A stretch of DNA of 64,000 nt. Source: Methylobacterium sp. Leaf99 (GTDB taxonomy: Bacteria > Pseudomonadota > Alphaproteobacteria > Rhizobiales > Beijerinckiaceae). The stretch lies in NCBI RefSeq assembly GCF_001422375.1, contig NZ_LMMU01000001.1, positions 926,088-990,087 of the forward strand. Direction: 5' to 3'. Position 1 is the stretch's first letter; each line of letters opens with the position of its first letter. The notes below the pieces were generated by a model that made no database searches, was not told the origin of the DNA, and saw only the letters and a list, made by a program, of their open reading frames with translations. The translations under genes were made by a program, and so were the position numbers. Shown piece by piece: positions 45,386 through 55,150 of the stretch.

Positions 45386-46459
45386 ATGACCATCATCGCC
45401 GACGCCCCGTCCAACTCGGAGACGGTCTTGGAACCTGCCACGCGCGGCCCAACCCGCCGTCGGTTTGGTGCCACGGCCCTTGCCGTAAGTGCCAGCGCGC
45501 TGTTTCTACGCTTGCCGGCGATGGCGCTCCCGGTCACCGATGAAGCCCGGGTGATCGACTTTGATTGGGTCGACTTGTCACGCGCCCGCGCGGTGCCGGC
45601 GCGGCTCTATTGGCCGGCCGCCTCGACCCAGAAGGGCACTGTGCCGCTGATCGTGTTCTCCCACGGGCTCGGCGGTTCCCGGAAGGGCTACAGCTACCTC
45701 GGTGAGGGATGGTCGGCGCGCGGGACGGCCAGCCTGCATATCCAGCACGTCGGAAGCGACGAGACGCTGTGGCAAGGCAACCCGCTCCTGCTCCTCGACC
45801 GCCTCGACGGCGCGGCGGACGAGCGCGAGGCTATCGAGCGGACGCGGGACGTGAGCTTCGGCCTCGACCGCCTGCTTGACCAGACCGGTCCCTTCCACGC
45901 CGCAATCGACCGCAAGCGCATCGTCGCGGCGGGACATTCCTTCGGGGCGAACACCACCCTGATCCTCACCGGCGCCCAGGTGATCCGCGACGGGAAGCCC
46001 CTTGGGTTTCGCGACCCGCGCTTCACGACGAGTATCGTCATCTCGGCCCCACCCTTCTACGGCGAGAGCGACCTGGCGGCCGTGCTTGCCACCGTCGGTG
46101 TCCCCACCCTCCACATAACCACGACGGAGGATACGATCCGCATCCCGGGGCGCTACTCCCCAGTCCAGGACCGCATCGACGTCTTCAACGCCATCCCCAC
46201 CCCGCAGAAGGCCCTCGTCGTGTTCCAGGACGGTTCGCACAGCGTCTTTACCGACCGGTCCCTCCGAAACGGCGGACCGCTAAACCCCCTGGTCAAGCGC
46301 GCGACGATGGAGATCGGCCTGGCATTCCTCGACCTCGTCCATCGGTCAGACCCCGCTCCGATGGACGATTGGAACGTGACCTGGAAGCCGATCCTGGCCG
46401 CGGCACCGGTGCCTTTCCCGCCCCCATCGCGGCAAGCGGTCCGTAGACGTCATGCGTGA
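45386..46459 (+). CDS. Tat-exported alpha/beta hydrolase (dienelactone/PAF-acetylhydrolase-like)
   Basis: A 357-residue predicted periplasmic hydrolase. The twin-arginine signal TRRRFGATALAVSASALFLR ends near residue 48. The core has the oxyanion loop IVFSHGLGGSRKGY, the nucleophile elbow IVAAGHSFGANTTL and a late His in QDGSHSVFTD, with an Asp in TTEDTIRI. Related proteins hydrolyse lipid or lactone esters. A hairpin lies 12 nt after the stop. It is monocistronic. Confidence 0.85.
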   Translation: MTIIADAPSNSETVLEPATRGPTRRRFGATALAVSASALFLRLPAMALPVTDEARVIDFDWVDLSRARAVPARLYWPAASTQKGTVPLIVFSHGLGGSRKGYSYLGEGWSARGTASLHIQHVGSDETLWQGNPLLLLDRLDGAADEREAIERTRDVSFGLDRLLDQTGPFHAAIDRKRIVAAGHSFGANTTLILTGAQVIRDGKPLGFRDPRFTTSIVISAPPFYGESDLAAVLATVGVPTLHITTTEDTIRIPGRYSPVQDRIDVFNAIPTPQKALVVFQDGSHSVFTDRSLRNGGPLNPLVKRATMEIGLAFLDLVHRSDPAPMDDWNVTWKPILAAAPVPFPPPSRQAVRRRHA

Positions 46460-46471
46460 CGCCCGTTTGCA

Positions 46472-46490
46472 CCACCGCTCGACGCGGTGG
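46472..46490. terminator. Hairpin after the Tat hydrolase gene
   Basis: CCACCGC-TCGAC-GCGGTGG is a perfect 7-bp stem with a 5-nt loop, just after the stop. The T-run is missing, as is common in GC-rich genomes. Confidence 0.45.
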
Positions 46491-46637
46491 CCGGAGCGAC
46501 CTTGTAGGATAGCCACCCCCTACCCGATGCGGATGTCGGCATAGGGCGTCACGGACGCCCAGGCGGGAGCTTCCTTCGTCCTGAACCGTTTGCGCACGGG
46601 CATGGCAGTGGGGATCTTGCCCCCGGAAACGGACGGC

Positions 46638-49067
46638 ATGGACGACGAGATCGAGTGGCTGCGGAGCGAGAACCGTCGTTTAGAGATGGAGCTTGCCCGT
46701 ACACGGGAGAAGAACACGCTTCACGTCAGGCTGCCTGAAGGCGGCCAGCGGACCTCCGGCGCGGACGTCGAACTGCTGTTCACGGCGGCGGAGAAGACCC
46801 GCATGCCGCAGATCGTCACCGACCCGAACCTGCCTGATAACCCCATCGTCTTCGCCAACCGGGCGTTCCAGGCCCTGTGCGGCTACTCGGCTGAGGAGCT
46901 GATCGGCCGCAACTGCCGCTTCCTGCAGGGCTCTGACACCGACCCGTCGGATATCGCCAAGGTGCGCGACGCCATCGCCGCGCGGCGCGATGTCGTGGTC
47001 GAGATCCTGAATTACCGCCGGGATGGCTCGACCTTCCGCAACGAGCTCTACGTCAGCCCGGTCTACTCCCCGGATGGTGACCTACGCTATTTTTTCGCCA
47101 GCCAACTCGACGTCACCCGGTTCCGAACCGAGGAGGGCAAGCTCGCCGAAAGCGAGGCGCGCTACCGCACCCTGTTCAACGCCCTGGACGCCGGTTTCTG
47201 CGTGATCGAGCTACGGTTCGACGTCGAGGGCCGGGCGGTCGACTACCGCTTCATCGAGGCCAACGCGGCCTTCTCGCACCACACCGGCCTCGACGACGTG
47301 GTGGGCAAGTGGGTGAGCGAGGTGGTCCCCAACCTCGAACGAAGATGGCTCGACACCTACGGCGCGGTCGCCATGACCGGCAAGGCGGTTCGGTTCGAGA
47401 GCGGGGTCGTCTCGCTCGGCCGTTGGTTCGAGGTTCAGGCCCTGCGGATCGGTGAGCCCGTCCAGCACCGCGTCGCCCTGCTGTTCAACGACGTCACCGA
47501 CCGGCAGATGGCCGAGAGCGTCCTGAGGGACACCGCCCGGGAGCGCACTACCGAGCGCGACCTCGTCTGGCGGGCCAGCCGCGATTTGCTCGTTGTCTGC
47601 GGCTTTGATGGTGTCTTTCGTTCAGTCAACCCGGCCTGGACCGAGATGCTGGGCTGGTCCGAGTTCGACCTCGTGCGAACCGGGTTTGGCGCCTACGTCC
47701 ATCCCGAGGACAAGGAGGCCGCGACCGCCGCGTTCGAGCGCCTACGATTTGGCCGGGCCCTAGACAGCCTCGATGTGCGGATACTCACGGCGGACGGCGG
47801 TCATCGTTGGGTGTCATGGAACGCCATCCCGCAGGACGACCACTTCTACGCCGCGGGGCGCGACGTCACTGAGCGGCGCGCCCTGGAGGAGCAACTGCGC
47901 CAGTCGCAGAAGCTTGAGGCGGTCGGCCAACTTACCGGCGGGGTCGCGCACGACTTCAACAACCTCCTGACGGTGATCAAGTCCTCGACCGACCTGCTCA
48001 AGCGCCCGGACCTGCCGGAGGAGCGCCGGCAGCGTTACATCGGTGCGATCTCCGATACGGTCACCCGGGCCGCCAAGCTCACTGGACAACTGCTCGCCTT
48101 CGCCCGGCGCCAGTCCCTGACCCCGGAGGTCTTCGACGTCGGCCGCAGCGTCGCCTCGGTCGCAGACATGGTCGGTACCCTCACGGGTGCCCGAATCCGT
48201 GTCGTCACCGACGTGGCCTCGAACAAGGACGGGCGTGGGGAGGAAGTCCCCTATCTGGTCGACGCCGACCCGAGCCAGTTCGACACCGCGTTGGTGAACA
48301 TGGCCATCAACGCCCGGGACGCGATGGATGGCGAGGGCCGGCTGGACATACTCGTGCGCCAGACCTCCACCATTCCTGCGGTGCGTGCCCATCCACTCAT
48401 CCGCGGGGACTTCGTCGCCGTCTCCGTCCGCGACACCGGTACGGGCATCGCCGAGGTCGACCTCGACCGCATCTTCGAGCCCTTCTTCACAACCAAGGGC
48501 GTCGGCCAGGGCACTGGGCTCGGCCTGTCGCAGGTATTCGGCTTCGCGAAGCAGTCGGGCGGTGAGGTGCTTGTCGAGAGCACTCTTGGGATGGGGACGA
48601 CCTTCACCCTCTATCTGCCCCGCGAGGTGGGACGGTCGGTAGCGGTCGAGGATGACGGCGAGCCCGAGCCCCTGGCCGACGGCCACGGCACCCGCGTCCT
48701 CGTGGTCGAGGATAACGAGGAGGTCGGAGCCTTCGCCACTCAGGCCCTTCGGGAACTCGGGTACGAGACGGCCTGGGCGATGAGCGCCGAGGAAGCCCTG
48801 TCCACCCTGACCACTTCCCAGGGGTTCGATATCGTGTTCTCGGACGTGGTGATGCCCGGGATGAACGGCATCGACATGGCGCGGGAGATCCGCCACCGGC
48901 ATCCCGGCTTACCGGTCGTCCTCGCCTCCGGGTACAGCCACGTGATCGCTGAACAGGGAACCCACGGCTTCCCACTCCTGAAAAAGCCCTATTCAGTCGA
49001 GGACTTATCCCGCATCCTGAGGCGCGCGGTGACCAAGGCCATTTCGGAAGCCACGGTTCACGGATGA
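46638..49067 (+). CDS. LOV-domain hybrid histidine kinase
   Basis: An 809-residue soluble blue-light sensor. A short coiled coil is followed by a LOV domain at about 48-155 with the flavin-adduct Cys93 in GRNCRFLQG, two further PAS-like domains (about 165-290 and 310-415), a HisKA domain with His438 in [14 protein letters not shown], an ATPase domain ([20 protein letters not shown]) and a C-terminal receiver with Asp736 in [13 protein letters not shown] 46638 gives a sensible N-terminus; TTG 46590 and ATG 46602 are open alternatives. It converges with a second LOV kinase 3 bp away. Confidence 0.9.
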   Translation: MDDEIEWLRSENRRLEMELARTREKNTLHVRLPEGGQRTSGADVELLFTAAEKTRMPQIVTDPNLPDNPIVFANRAFQALCGYSAEELIGRNCRFLQGSDTDPSDIAKVRDAIAARRDVVVEILNYRRDGSTFRNELYVSPVYSPDGDLRYFFASQLDVTRFRTEEGKLAESEARYRTLFNALDAGFCVIELRFDVEGRAVDYRFIEANAAFSHHTGLDDVVGKWVSEVVPNLERRWLDTYGAVAMTGKAVRFESGVVSLGRWFEVQALRIGEPVQHRVALLFNDVTDRQMAESVLRDTARERTTERDLVWRASRDLLVVCGFDGVFRSVNPAWTEMLGWSEFDLVRTGFGAYVHPEDKEAATAAFERLRFGRALDSLDVRILTADGGHRWVSWNAIPQDDHFYAAGRDVTERRALEEQLRQSQKLEAVGQLTGGVAHDFNNLLTVIKSSTDLLKRPDLPEERRQRYIGAISDTVTRAAKLTGQLLAFARRQSLTPEVFDVGRSVASVADMVGTLTGARIRVVTDVASNKDGRGEEVPYLVDADPSQFDTALVNMAINARDAMDGEGRLDILVRQTSTIPAVRAHPLIRGDFVAVSVRDTGTGIAEVDLDRIFEPFFTTKGVGQGTGLGLSQVFGFAKQSGGEVLVESTLGMGTTFTLYLPREVGRSVAVEDDGEPEPLADGHGTRVLVVEDNEEVGAFATQALRELGYETAWAMSAEEALSTLTTSQGFDIVFSDVVMPGMNGIDMAREIRHRHPGLPVVLASGYSHVIAEQGTHGFPLLKKPYSVEDLSRILRRAVTKAISEATVHG

Positions 49068-49070
49068 CGC

Positions 49071-50540
49071 CTAGTCGCGCGTGATCTCCGGCAGCGGCGC
49101 CTCGGCCGTGAAGACGACGCCGCGAGTACGGTAGTCGATCTCGGCCGTCCCGCCGATCTCCATCGCCAGCGCCCGCTCGATCATGCGCGAGCCGAAGCCC
49201 GTCCGCGTCGGTCGCGAGACATGGGGGCCGCCGATCTCCTGCCACTGAAACCATAGGCGCGCCGGGTCCGATCCCTCGACCACGTCCCAGCTCACGATCA
49301 CCCGCCCGAGGTCCGCGGAGAGGGAGCCGTACTTGACCGAGTTCGTGGCGAGCTCGTGGATGGCGAGGGCGAAGGCAAGGCCCACCCGAGGCGCCAGCCG
49401 CAGGATCGGCCCGCCGATCTTGAAGCGGGTGTCCTGCTCCACGCCGAAGGGATGCAGCGCCGCGATGATTACCTCCGTCAGCGTCGCCCAATCGCCGCTG
49501 CCTCGCGTCAGCATCTCGGTCGCGGCCGACAGGGACTTGAGGCGGGACTCCATCGCTTCCTGCGCCGCCTCCAGCGACGGGGCGTTGCGAAGGGTCTGAC
49601 GCGAGATGGACTGAACGGTCGCAAGGGTGTTCTGGATGCGGTGGTTCAACTCGCCGGCAAGGAGGTCCCGGTGCTCCTCCGCGCGCTTGCGGTCCGTGAT
49701 GTCGAGGCTGATACCGGCAATGCTCAGTGGTGTGCCGTCCGCCCGGTACGAGGCCTGCCCGCGCAACTGGAGCCAGCGGGTCTTACCCTGGGGCGTCAGC
49801 AGCCGAACCTCGATGTCATAGTCCGAATGCTCGGCGATAGCCGCATCCCTCGCGGCCAGCTTCCTTTCCCTGTCGTCGGGATGGATCGCCGCCATCGTCT
49901 CCTCGTAAGTCATGGAATCGTGCGCCGAGCGACCAAAGTTCTCCTTGAAACCCTCGGACGCGATCAGGCGCATCGTGCCCAGGTCGAGTGACCATGTCCC
50001 GAGGCGACCTGCCTTGAGGGTGAAGCGCAACCGCTCCTCGCTCTGGCGTAAATCCTGCGAACGTTGCGCAGCCTCGGCCTCCAGGGCATCGCGATCCGCC
50101 TGGAGTCGGACGAAACGTTCCTTCTCCAAGGTGACGTCGAACTGCGAGGCGAAGAAGTACGTCAGGTCGCCGTCCGCATCGAACACCGGCGAAACGAGAA
50201 GGCGGTTCCAGAAGACGGTGCCGTCCTTGCGGTGGTTGCGAAGGTCGAGCTCGATGGCGGTGCGCCGCTCGATGGCATCCCGGAGCCGTGCGACCTCGTC
50301 CTGATCCGTCTCCGCCCCCTGGAGGAACCGGCAGTTCCGACCGAGGATCTCGTCGCGGCGGTAGCCCGTCAGCTTGCTAAAGGCGTCGTTGACGAAGACG
50401 ATGGGATTATCGGGCAGACGCGGGTCGGTGATCAGCATGGGCATACGCGTCGCCCGGACCGCCCCCGCGAACGGGTCCGAGCCTGCTACGTGGCGGGTGA
50501 TCTCCGCATCGATGCGGGCGTCCTCGGTACGATCCGACAC
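49071..50540 (-). CDS. LOV-PAS HWE-family histidine kinase
   Basis: A 489-residue soluble photoreceptor kinase. LOV domain at about 28-140 with Cys70 in GRNCRFLQG, a coiled coil, a PAS domain at about 165-290 (LRFTLKAGRLGTWSLDLGTM), then an HWE-type kinase domain: phospho-His in LAGELNHRIQNTLATVQSIS and the N-box-like IHELATNSVKYGSLS. HWE kinases with LOV domains are known light sensors in alphaproteobacteria, often feeding the PhyR general stress pathway. It has no receiver of its own. Confidence 0.92.
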   Translation of the reverse strand: MSDRTEDARIDAEITRHVAGSDPFAGAVRATRMPMLITDPRLPDNPIVFVNDAFSKLTGYRRDEILGRNCRFLQGAETDQDEVARLRDAIERRTAIELDLRNHRKDGTVFWNRLLVSPVFDADGDLTYFFASQFDVTLEKERFVRLQADRDALEAEAAQRSQDLRQSEERLRFTLKAGRLGTWSLDLGTMRLIASEGFKENFGRSAHDSMTYEETMAAIHPDDRERKLAARDAAIAEHSDYDIEVRLLTPQGKTRWLQLRGQASYRADGTPLSIAGISLDITDRKRAEEHRDLLAGELNHRIQNTLATVQSISRQTLRNAPSLEAAQEAMESRLKSLSAATEMLTRGSGDWATLTEVIIAALHPFGVEQDTRFKIGGPILRLAPRVGLAFALAIHELATNSVKYGSLSADLGRVIVSWDVVEGSDPARLWFQWQEIGGPHVSRPTRTGFGSRMIERALAMEIGGTAEIDYRTRGVVFTAEAPLPEITRD

Positions 50541-50720
50541 TATCCTGGGAAACTCGCATTGGCCGAGCGTGGGCGACTTGGGTTTCTACGTCGATACCCC
50601 GTTCCACCAACGTTGGAAGGGCTAAATCGCGCGAACTTCGAAACGTGACCATTCGGCCCAGGTAAAGGTTCCGCCGAGCGTTCCGCGAAGTCGCTTCGGC
50701 ATCCGTTCTGTCTTGGGATG

Positions 50721-51617
50721 TCAGCGACGACGTTCATGGGATGGGATGACGAGCGCCTCAATGAAGTTGCGGAGCTCCGTTCGTCGAAGGTCCTTATCGG
50801 TGACCTGCTCATCCAATCCGAGTCGCCACGCCAAGTCGCGTCGACCGGGCTCACGGTGGAGGGCCTCGACGAGATCGGCATGTTCCTCGACTTCGCGCTG
50901 GCTACGCGCCAACCCGCTCTCGACTAGGTCGTCCGCTTGCCGCCTGAGGGCCCCCGTGACCTCGTCGAGGCCGATCTCCGGGTGGTACTGCACCCCCCAG
51001 AACGTGCCGCCGTCGTGTCGGATCTCCGCAGCCTGGACAACGGTGGACCGATTGAGCGCCAGTAGCGTCGCCCCGTCAGGCAGGGTCTCGACCTCGTCCG
51101 TATGGATACTCGGTGCGTCGTACGAGCCGGGCCGTCCCTTCAGTAGCGGATGGCACCGTCCGGCATCGGTGACGACGATGCGTCTGGCAAACCCCGCCTC
51201 GGGACCGTTCCGGTTCTTACGGACCGTGCCGCCGGCTGCGACGGTCGCCATCTGCAGGCCGGCGCAGGAGCCGAAGGAAGGTGTCCCGGACGAGAACAGG
51301 GCATTCATGAACGCGAGGGAGCGCCTGACCTCCGGCGTGTCCTCGTAGAGAGACAGGGGCGAGCCCGAGAGGAAGACCGCATCGTATACGCCCAGGCTCT
51401 CGCCCTTCGGGAATGTACTGTTCGCGTCAGCGGGCATGACGCGATGGCAAACGGCCCCTGGCGCAAGGAGAGCTAGGATCTCGACGTAGGTCTCGCCCGA
51501 CGAGCGCCCAACACTGCCACGGCGCTTCTCACGGGCTTCCGGAGGCTCGCTTTCAGCGACGAGGAAACGAAGTCCTGATGTTGATGCCTGCAAGGCCGTG
51601 GCGCTCCGGGGAGCCAT
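50721..51617 (-). CDS. Class I glutamine amidotransferase-like protein
   Basis: A 298-residue protein of the GMP-synthase-like amidotransferase group. Nucleophile Cys118 in FGSCAGLQM and His/Glu in GVQYHPEIG complete the triad; DAVFLSGSPLSLYED is the oxyanion region. No synthetase domain is attached, so it may hydrolyse gamma-glutamyl compounds or serve an unlinked partner. ATG 51617 is the first start giving a compact N-terminus. The C-terminal 60 residues are Arg/Glu-rich and helical. It is divergent from the flavin oxidoreductase gene. Confidence 0.8.
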   Translation of the reverse strand: MAPRSATALQASTSGLRFLVAESEPPEAREKRRGSVGRSSGETYVEILALLAPGAVCHRVMPADANSTFPKGESLGVYDAVFLSGSPLSLYEDTPEVRRSLAFMNALFSSGTPSFGSCAGLQMATVAAGGTVRKNRNGPEAGFARRIVVTDAGRCHPLLKGRPGSYDAPSIHTDEVETLPDGATLLALNRSTVVQAAEIRHDGGTFWGVQYHPEIGLDEVTGALRRQADDLVESGLARSQREVEEHADLVEALHREPGRRDLAWRLGLDEQVTDKDLRRTELRNFIEALVIPSHERRR

Positions 51618-51768
51618 TCCCCGGGGACCCGAACTGCTGGCAGAAATCTGCGTTCCGGGCCGGGCGGACCTGCCGCAGGTGATGAGGACGTGTCGAGTTG
51701 AAGCACTCAGATGCAGGAACGTCGGGTTCCAGCCGCCGTTCGCTTTCCGTTTAATCGGGACAACCAAC

Positions 51769-52731
51769 TTGGCGCGCTTCGGCTATCACGCTTCCCACGA
51801 GCAATACGCGCCCTCCACGCTTTTATCGCATGTCCAATCAGCCGAGCGTGCCGGCTTCGCCTGTGCGATGTCGTCGGAACACTTCAAGCCATGGAGTAAC
51901 GCCCAGGGCCACGCCGGTCATGCCTGGTCCTGGCTCGGTGCCGCGCTCGCGACCACGCAATTGCCGTTCGGCATCATCACGGCGCCTGGGTATCGCCACC
52001 ACCCCGCCGTCCTCGCCCAATCGGCCGCGACCCTATCCGAGATGTTCCCGGAACGCCTCTGGCTGGCCCTGGGAAGCGGCCAGCGGTTGAACGAGGACAT
52101 CACGGGCATGCCGTGGCCGGAGAAGGCCGAGCGCACCGCCCGCCTTAGTGAGTGCGCCGCGGTGATCCGGGCGCTGTTGGACGGCGAGACCGTGACGCAC
52201 CGAGGCCGGGTCACCGTGGTGGACGCCAAACTGTATTCCCGCCCGGCCAAGGCACCCCTCCTGCTGGCCGGCGCCGTCACTACTGAGACGGCCCGTAAGG
52301 TCGCCACATGGGCCGACGGTCTCGTCACGGTGGGCATAGAGCCGGGCAAGCTCCGTCCCGTCGTCGAGGCCTTCCGCGCGGGCGGGGGCGAAGGCAAGCC
52401 CGTCTTCCTCCAGACGAAGGTGTGCTGGGATATGGACGACGGGCGGGCCCTCTCCGAAGCCCACGGGCAATGGGCCGCCAACATGCTTGAGGGCGACGCC
52501 AACTGGGACCTGCGCACGCCGGAGGACTTCGAGACCGCGTCGCGCTTCGTACGTCCCGAGGACGTTCACGGTTGTGTCCGCGTGTCCTCTGATCTCGGGC
52601 GCCAGACAGCATGGCTCGCCAACCTCGCGGAGATCGGCTTCGAGGAGATCATCGTCCATCAGGTCGGCCGCAACCAGGATGCCTTCATCCAGGCATTCGG
52701 CAGCCGTGTTCTACCCCAGCTTCGCGCCTAG
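51769..52731 (+). CDS. Luciferase-like flavin oxidoreductase (non-F420, TIGR03885 type)
   Basis: A 320-residue LLM-family TIM-barrel protein. Family-specific stretches are ARFGYHASHEQYAPSTLLSH, AWSWLGAALATTQLPFGIIT, APGYRHHPAVLAQSAATLSE and ALGSGQRLNEDITGMPWP. It probably uses FMN. I choose TTG 51769 because the family starts at xRFGYHASHEQ; the frame is open to 51598, but those codons overlap the divergent gene and are not conserved in kind. The GH15 gene follows 36 nt downstream, so the two may be co-transcribed. Confidence 0.85.
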   Translation: MARFGYHASHEQYAPSTLLSHVQSAERAGFACAMSSEHFKPWSNAQGHAGHAWSWLGAALATTQLPFGIITAPGYRHHPAVLAQSAATLSEMFPERLWLALGSGQRLNEDITGMPWPEKAERTARLSECAAVIRALLDGETVTHRGRVTVVDAKLYSRPAKAPLLLAGAVTTETARKVATWADGLVTVGIEPGKLRPVVEAFRAGGGEGKPVFLQTKVCWDMDDGRALSEAHGQWAANMLEGDANWDLRTPEDFETASRFVRPEDVHGCVRVSSDLGRQTAWLANLAEIGFEEIIVHQVGRNQDAFIQAFGSRVLPQLRA

Positions 52732-52767
52732 TCGCCACGCAACCTTCGCCATCCTCGGAGCCATCGA

Positions 52768-54573
52768 TTGTTGAAGCCGTTTCCCCGCACTGGCGGGCCC
52801 GTCGAACGCGAGGACGGATACCTTCCCCTCGAAGCCTATGCCGCCCTCGGTGAGGGCCGGTCCGTGGCCCTGTCCGGTGCCGACGGCTCAATCGATTGGT
52901 GGTGCTGCCCGAACCTCGATTCCCCACCGCTCTTCGACCGTCTGCTGTCCCCACTTGAGGGGGGCTACTTCTCTGTCACGCCCGATGCCCCGTTTACCGC
53001 CGAGATCGGCTACCGCGACGGAAGCAACGTCCATGAGACCGTGTTCACCACGGCGACCGGAAAGGCGCGCCTGACCGAGAGCCTGAACAGCGGGCCGGCC
53101 GGGCGGTTGCCATGGGCGGAGCTGGCACGTCGCATCGAGGGGATCGAGGGGCGTGTCCGCTTCCGGATCGAGCTCGTGTTCGGAACTCGGGGCGACACGG
53201 CCGGACCATTCCTCTCGTCGAACGCAAGCGGCACGGCCTTCCACGTCGCCGACCTTATGGGGCTATTCCGCTACAGCGAGGGCATCCGCATCGATGGCGA
53301 GGATGACCATGCGATCAAGGCCAGCGTCGAGGTGTCGGCGGGGCAGCGCGAGACGGTGGCCATCGTTGCCGGCGAGCACGAGCCACTCGTCGTCGCCCCA
53401 GTCGCGGACATTGACCGACGCATCGATGGCTCCTGCGATGCCTGGCGCAACTGGACCGAACGCCTTGGCTACGCGGGGCGGTACCCGGAACAGGTTGGAC
53501 GCAGCGCCCTCGCCCTCAAGCTGCTGCTCTACTCCCCCACCGGCGCCATCGCCGCCGCGGCGACGACCTCGTTGCCGGAAGGTATCGGAGGTAAGAAGAA
53601 CTACGATTACCGCTACGCCTGGGTTCGGGATGCCGGCTACGTCATCAAGGCGTTCCTCCGCCTCGGGGCCCATGCCGAGGCCAGCGCCGCGTTGACTTGG
53701 CTCGTCCGCCACTTGGAGGAGCACGGCGCCCAGGTCCTCTTCACCTTGAACGGGGAGATGGTCTCGGAGGAGGAGGAACTCGACCTTCCAGGGTACCGGA
53801 ACTCCCGCCCGGTCCGAACGGGCAACGCAGCAACTGGCCAGCACCAGCACGGCATCTACGGCGACATCTTCGAGACGGCGGAGCGCTTCGTTACCGGGGG
53901 TGGCATGCTCGACCTGCGCAGCGGTGCGTTGCTGGCGCGTCTTGCCGACGAATGCGCCGAGAAGTGGAAGATGAAGGATGCTGGGATCTGGGAGCTTCCA
54001 GAGCAGCAGCACTACACCGGCTCCAAGATCAGTTGCTGGCAGGCCCTGGCCCGGGCCGTCGAGATGGCCGAGAAGGGCTATCTGCCGGGCACCTGCAAGG
54101 ACCGTTGGGTCCGGGCCCGCGACCGCGTAGCGGACTGGATCGAGGAGCATTGCTGGTCGGAGGCGAAGCAGGCCTACGTGATGTATCCCGGCAGCGATAA
54201 GCTCGATGCCTCCATGACCCTCGCTGTCCGGTTCCGATATGGGAGCGCCGACCGGTTGCGGGCGACCTGCGAGGCCATTGACCGGGAGCTCGGTCGAGGT
54301 CCCTATCACTACCGCTACTCGGGCGTGGATGCCGAGGAAGGTTGCTTCCTCGCCTGCACCTTCTGGCTCTGCGAGGCGATGGCCCTTCTCGGGCAGAACG
54401 ATCAGGCGTCGGAGAAGTTCGAGACGGTGGTCGCAGCATTGGACCGGAACTCCGGCACCTATGCAGAAATGGCCGATCCCCAAACAGGCGGGTTCCTCGG
54501 GAATTTGCCACAAGGATTGACCCACTTGGCCCTGATACAGGCGGCAGCGACCCTGTCGGGACTGGACCTTTAG
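52768..54573 (+). CDS. Glycoside hydrolase family 15 protein (glucoamylase/trehalase-like)
   Basis: A 601-residue protein with the N-terminal beta-sandwich (YLPLEAYAALGEGRSVALSG, GSIDWWCCPNLDSPPLFDRL) and the C-terminal (alpha/alpha)6 barrel. The barrel shows YRYAWVRDAGYVIKAFLRLG, the probable acid Glu in DAGIWELPEQQHYTGSKISC and the late catalytic region TYAEMADPQTGGFLGNLPQG. Bacterial members include trehalases and glucoamylases. There is no signal peptide, so it acts in the cytoplasm. TTG 52768 or 52771 is the likely start. Confidence 0.9.
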   Translation: MLKPFPRTGGPVEREDGYLPLEAYAALGEGRSVALSGADGSIDWWCCPNLDSPPLFDRLLSPLEGGYFSVTPDAPFTAEIGYRDGSNVHETVFTTATGKARLTESLNSGPAGRLPWAELARRIEGIEGRVRFRIELVFGTRGDTAGPFLSSNASGTAFHVADLMGLFRYSEGIRIDGEDDHAIKASVEVSAGQRETVAIVAGEHEPLVVAPVADIDRRIDGSCDAWRNWTERLGYAGRYPEQVGRSALALKLLLYSPTGAIAAAATTSLPEGIGGKKNYDYRYAWVRDAGYVIKAFLRLGAHAEASAALTWLVRHLEEHGAQVLFTLNGEMVSEEEELDLPGYRNSRPVRTGNAATGQHQHGIYGDIFETAERFVTGGGMLDLRSGALLARLADECAEKWKMKDAGIWELPEQQHYTGSKISCWQALARAVEMAEKGYLPGTCKDRWVRARDRVADWIEEHCWSEAKQAYVMYPGSDKLDASMTLAVRFRYGSADRLRATCEAIDRELGRGPYHYRYSGVDAEEGCFLACTFWLCEAMALLGQNDQASEKFETVVAALDRNSGTYAEMADPQTGGFLGNLPQGLTHLALIQAAATLSGLDL

Positions 54574-54711
54574 AACTATGAACCAAATGCCGGCTGGCGA
54601 GACCTTCGGCGCTTAACCGCGGCGGGCCTCGCCATCCGACGATAATGGGTACGAGGTACTTTGCCATCGCCCCTGAGAGAGGATGACCAGGCAGCGTGAG
54701 CTGGACTATGA

Positions 54712-55086
54712 TCAGACCGCGTGTTGTATCGCTTTGATGACGTCCGAGGCGTTATATGGCTTGGGCACGAACAACCCGTGGTCCGGAACCTCTTCATCCG
54801 TGAACCGATGCCGTCCCGAAGTCAGAACCAGCCGGATGTCCGGCCAATTCTCGCTGACCCGCTCGGCGAGGGTGACGCCACACATGGTTCCCGGCATATC
54901 GACGTCGGTAAACAATACGCCGATGTCGGATCTCCGATGCAGGATGTCCCAGGCCTCATCGGCATGACGGGCCGCAACCACCGTGAAGCCCGCATCCTCA
55001 AGCATGTCGACGGCATTCGAGCGTACGAAATCGTAGTCCTCAACCACGAGGACGACCGATGCTTCGAGGGGGCGCTTCGTCGGCAT
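54712..55086 (-). CDS. Single-domain response regulator (CheY-like)
   Basis: A 124-residue receiver domain alone: acidic pocket VVLVVEDYDFVR, phospho-acceptor Asp in VLFTDVDMPG, Thr/Ser in LVLTSGRHR and Lys in LFVPKPYNASDV. There is no output domain, so it acts by protein contact or as a phosphate sink. It lies 64 nt downstream of the hybrid kinase gene on the same strand, its probable partner. Confidence 0.9.
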   Translation of the reverse strand: MPTKRPLEASVVLVVEDYDFVRSNAVDMLEDAGFTVVAARHADEAWDILHRRSDIGVLFTDVDMPGTMCGVTLAERVSENWPDIRLVLTSGRHRFTDEEVPDHGLFVPKPYNASDVIKAIQHAV

Positions 55087-55150
55087 GGGCGTTCAACAGA
55101 CAGGCAACACTTCGGTTGCAATCCCTGGGCGGCAGCTTTTCCGTTACCGC

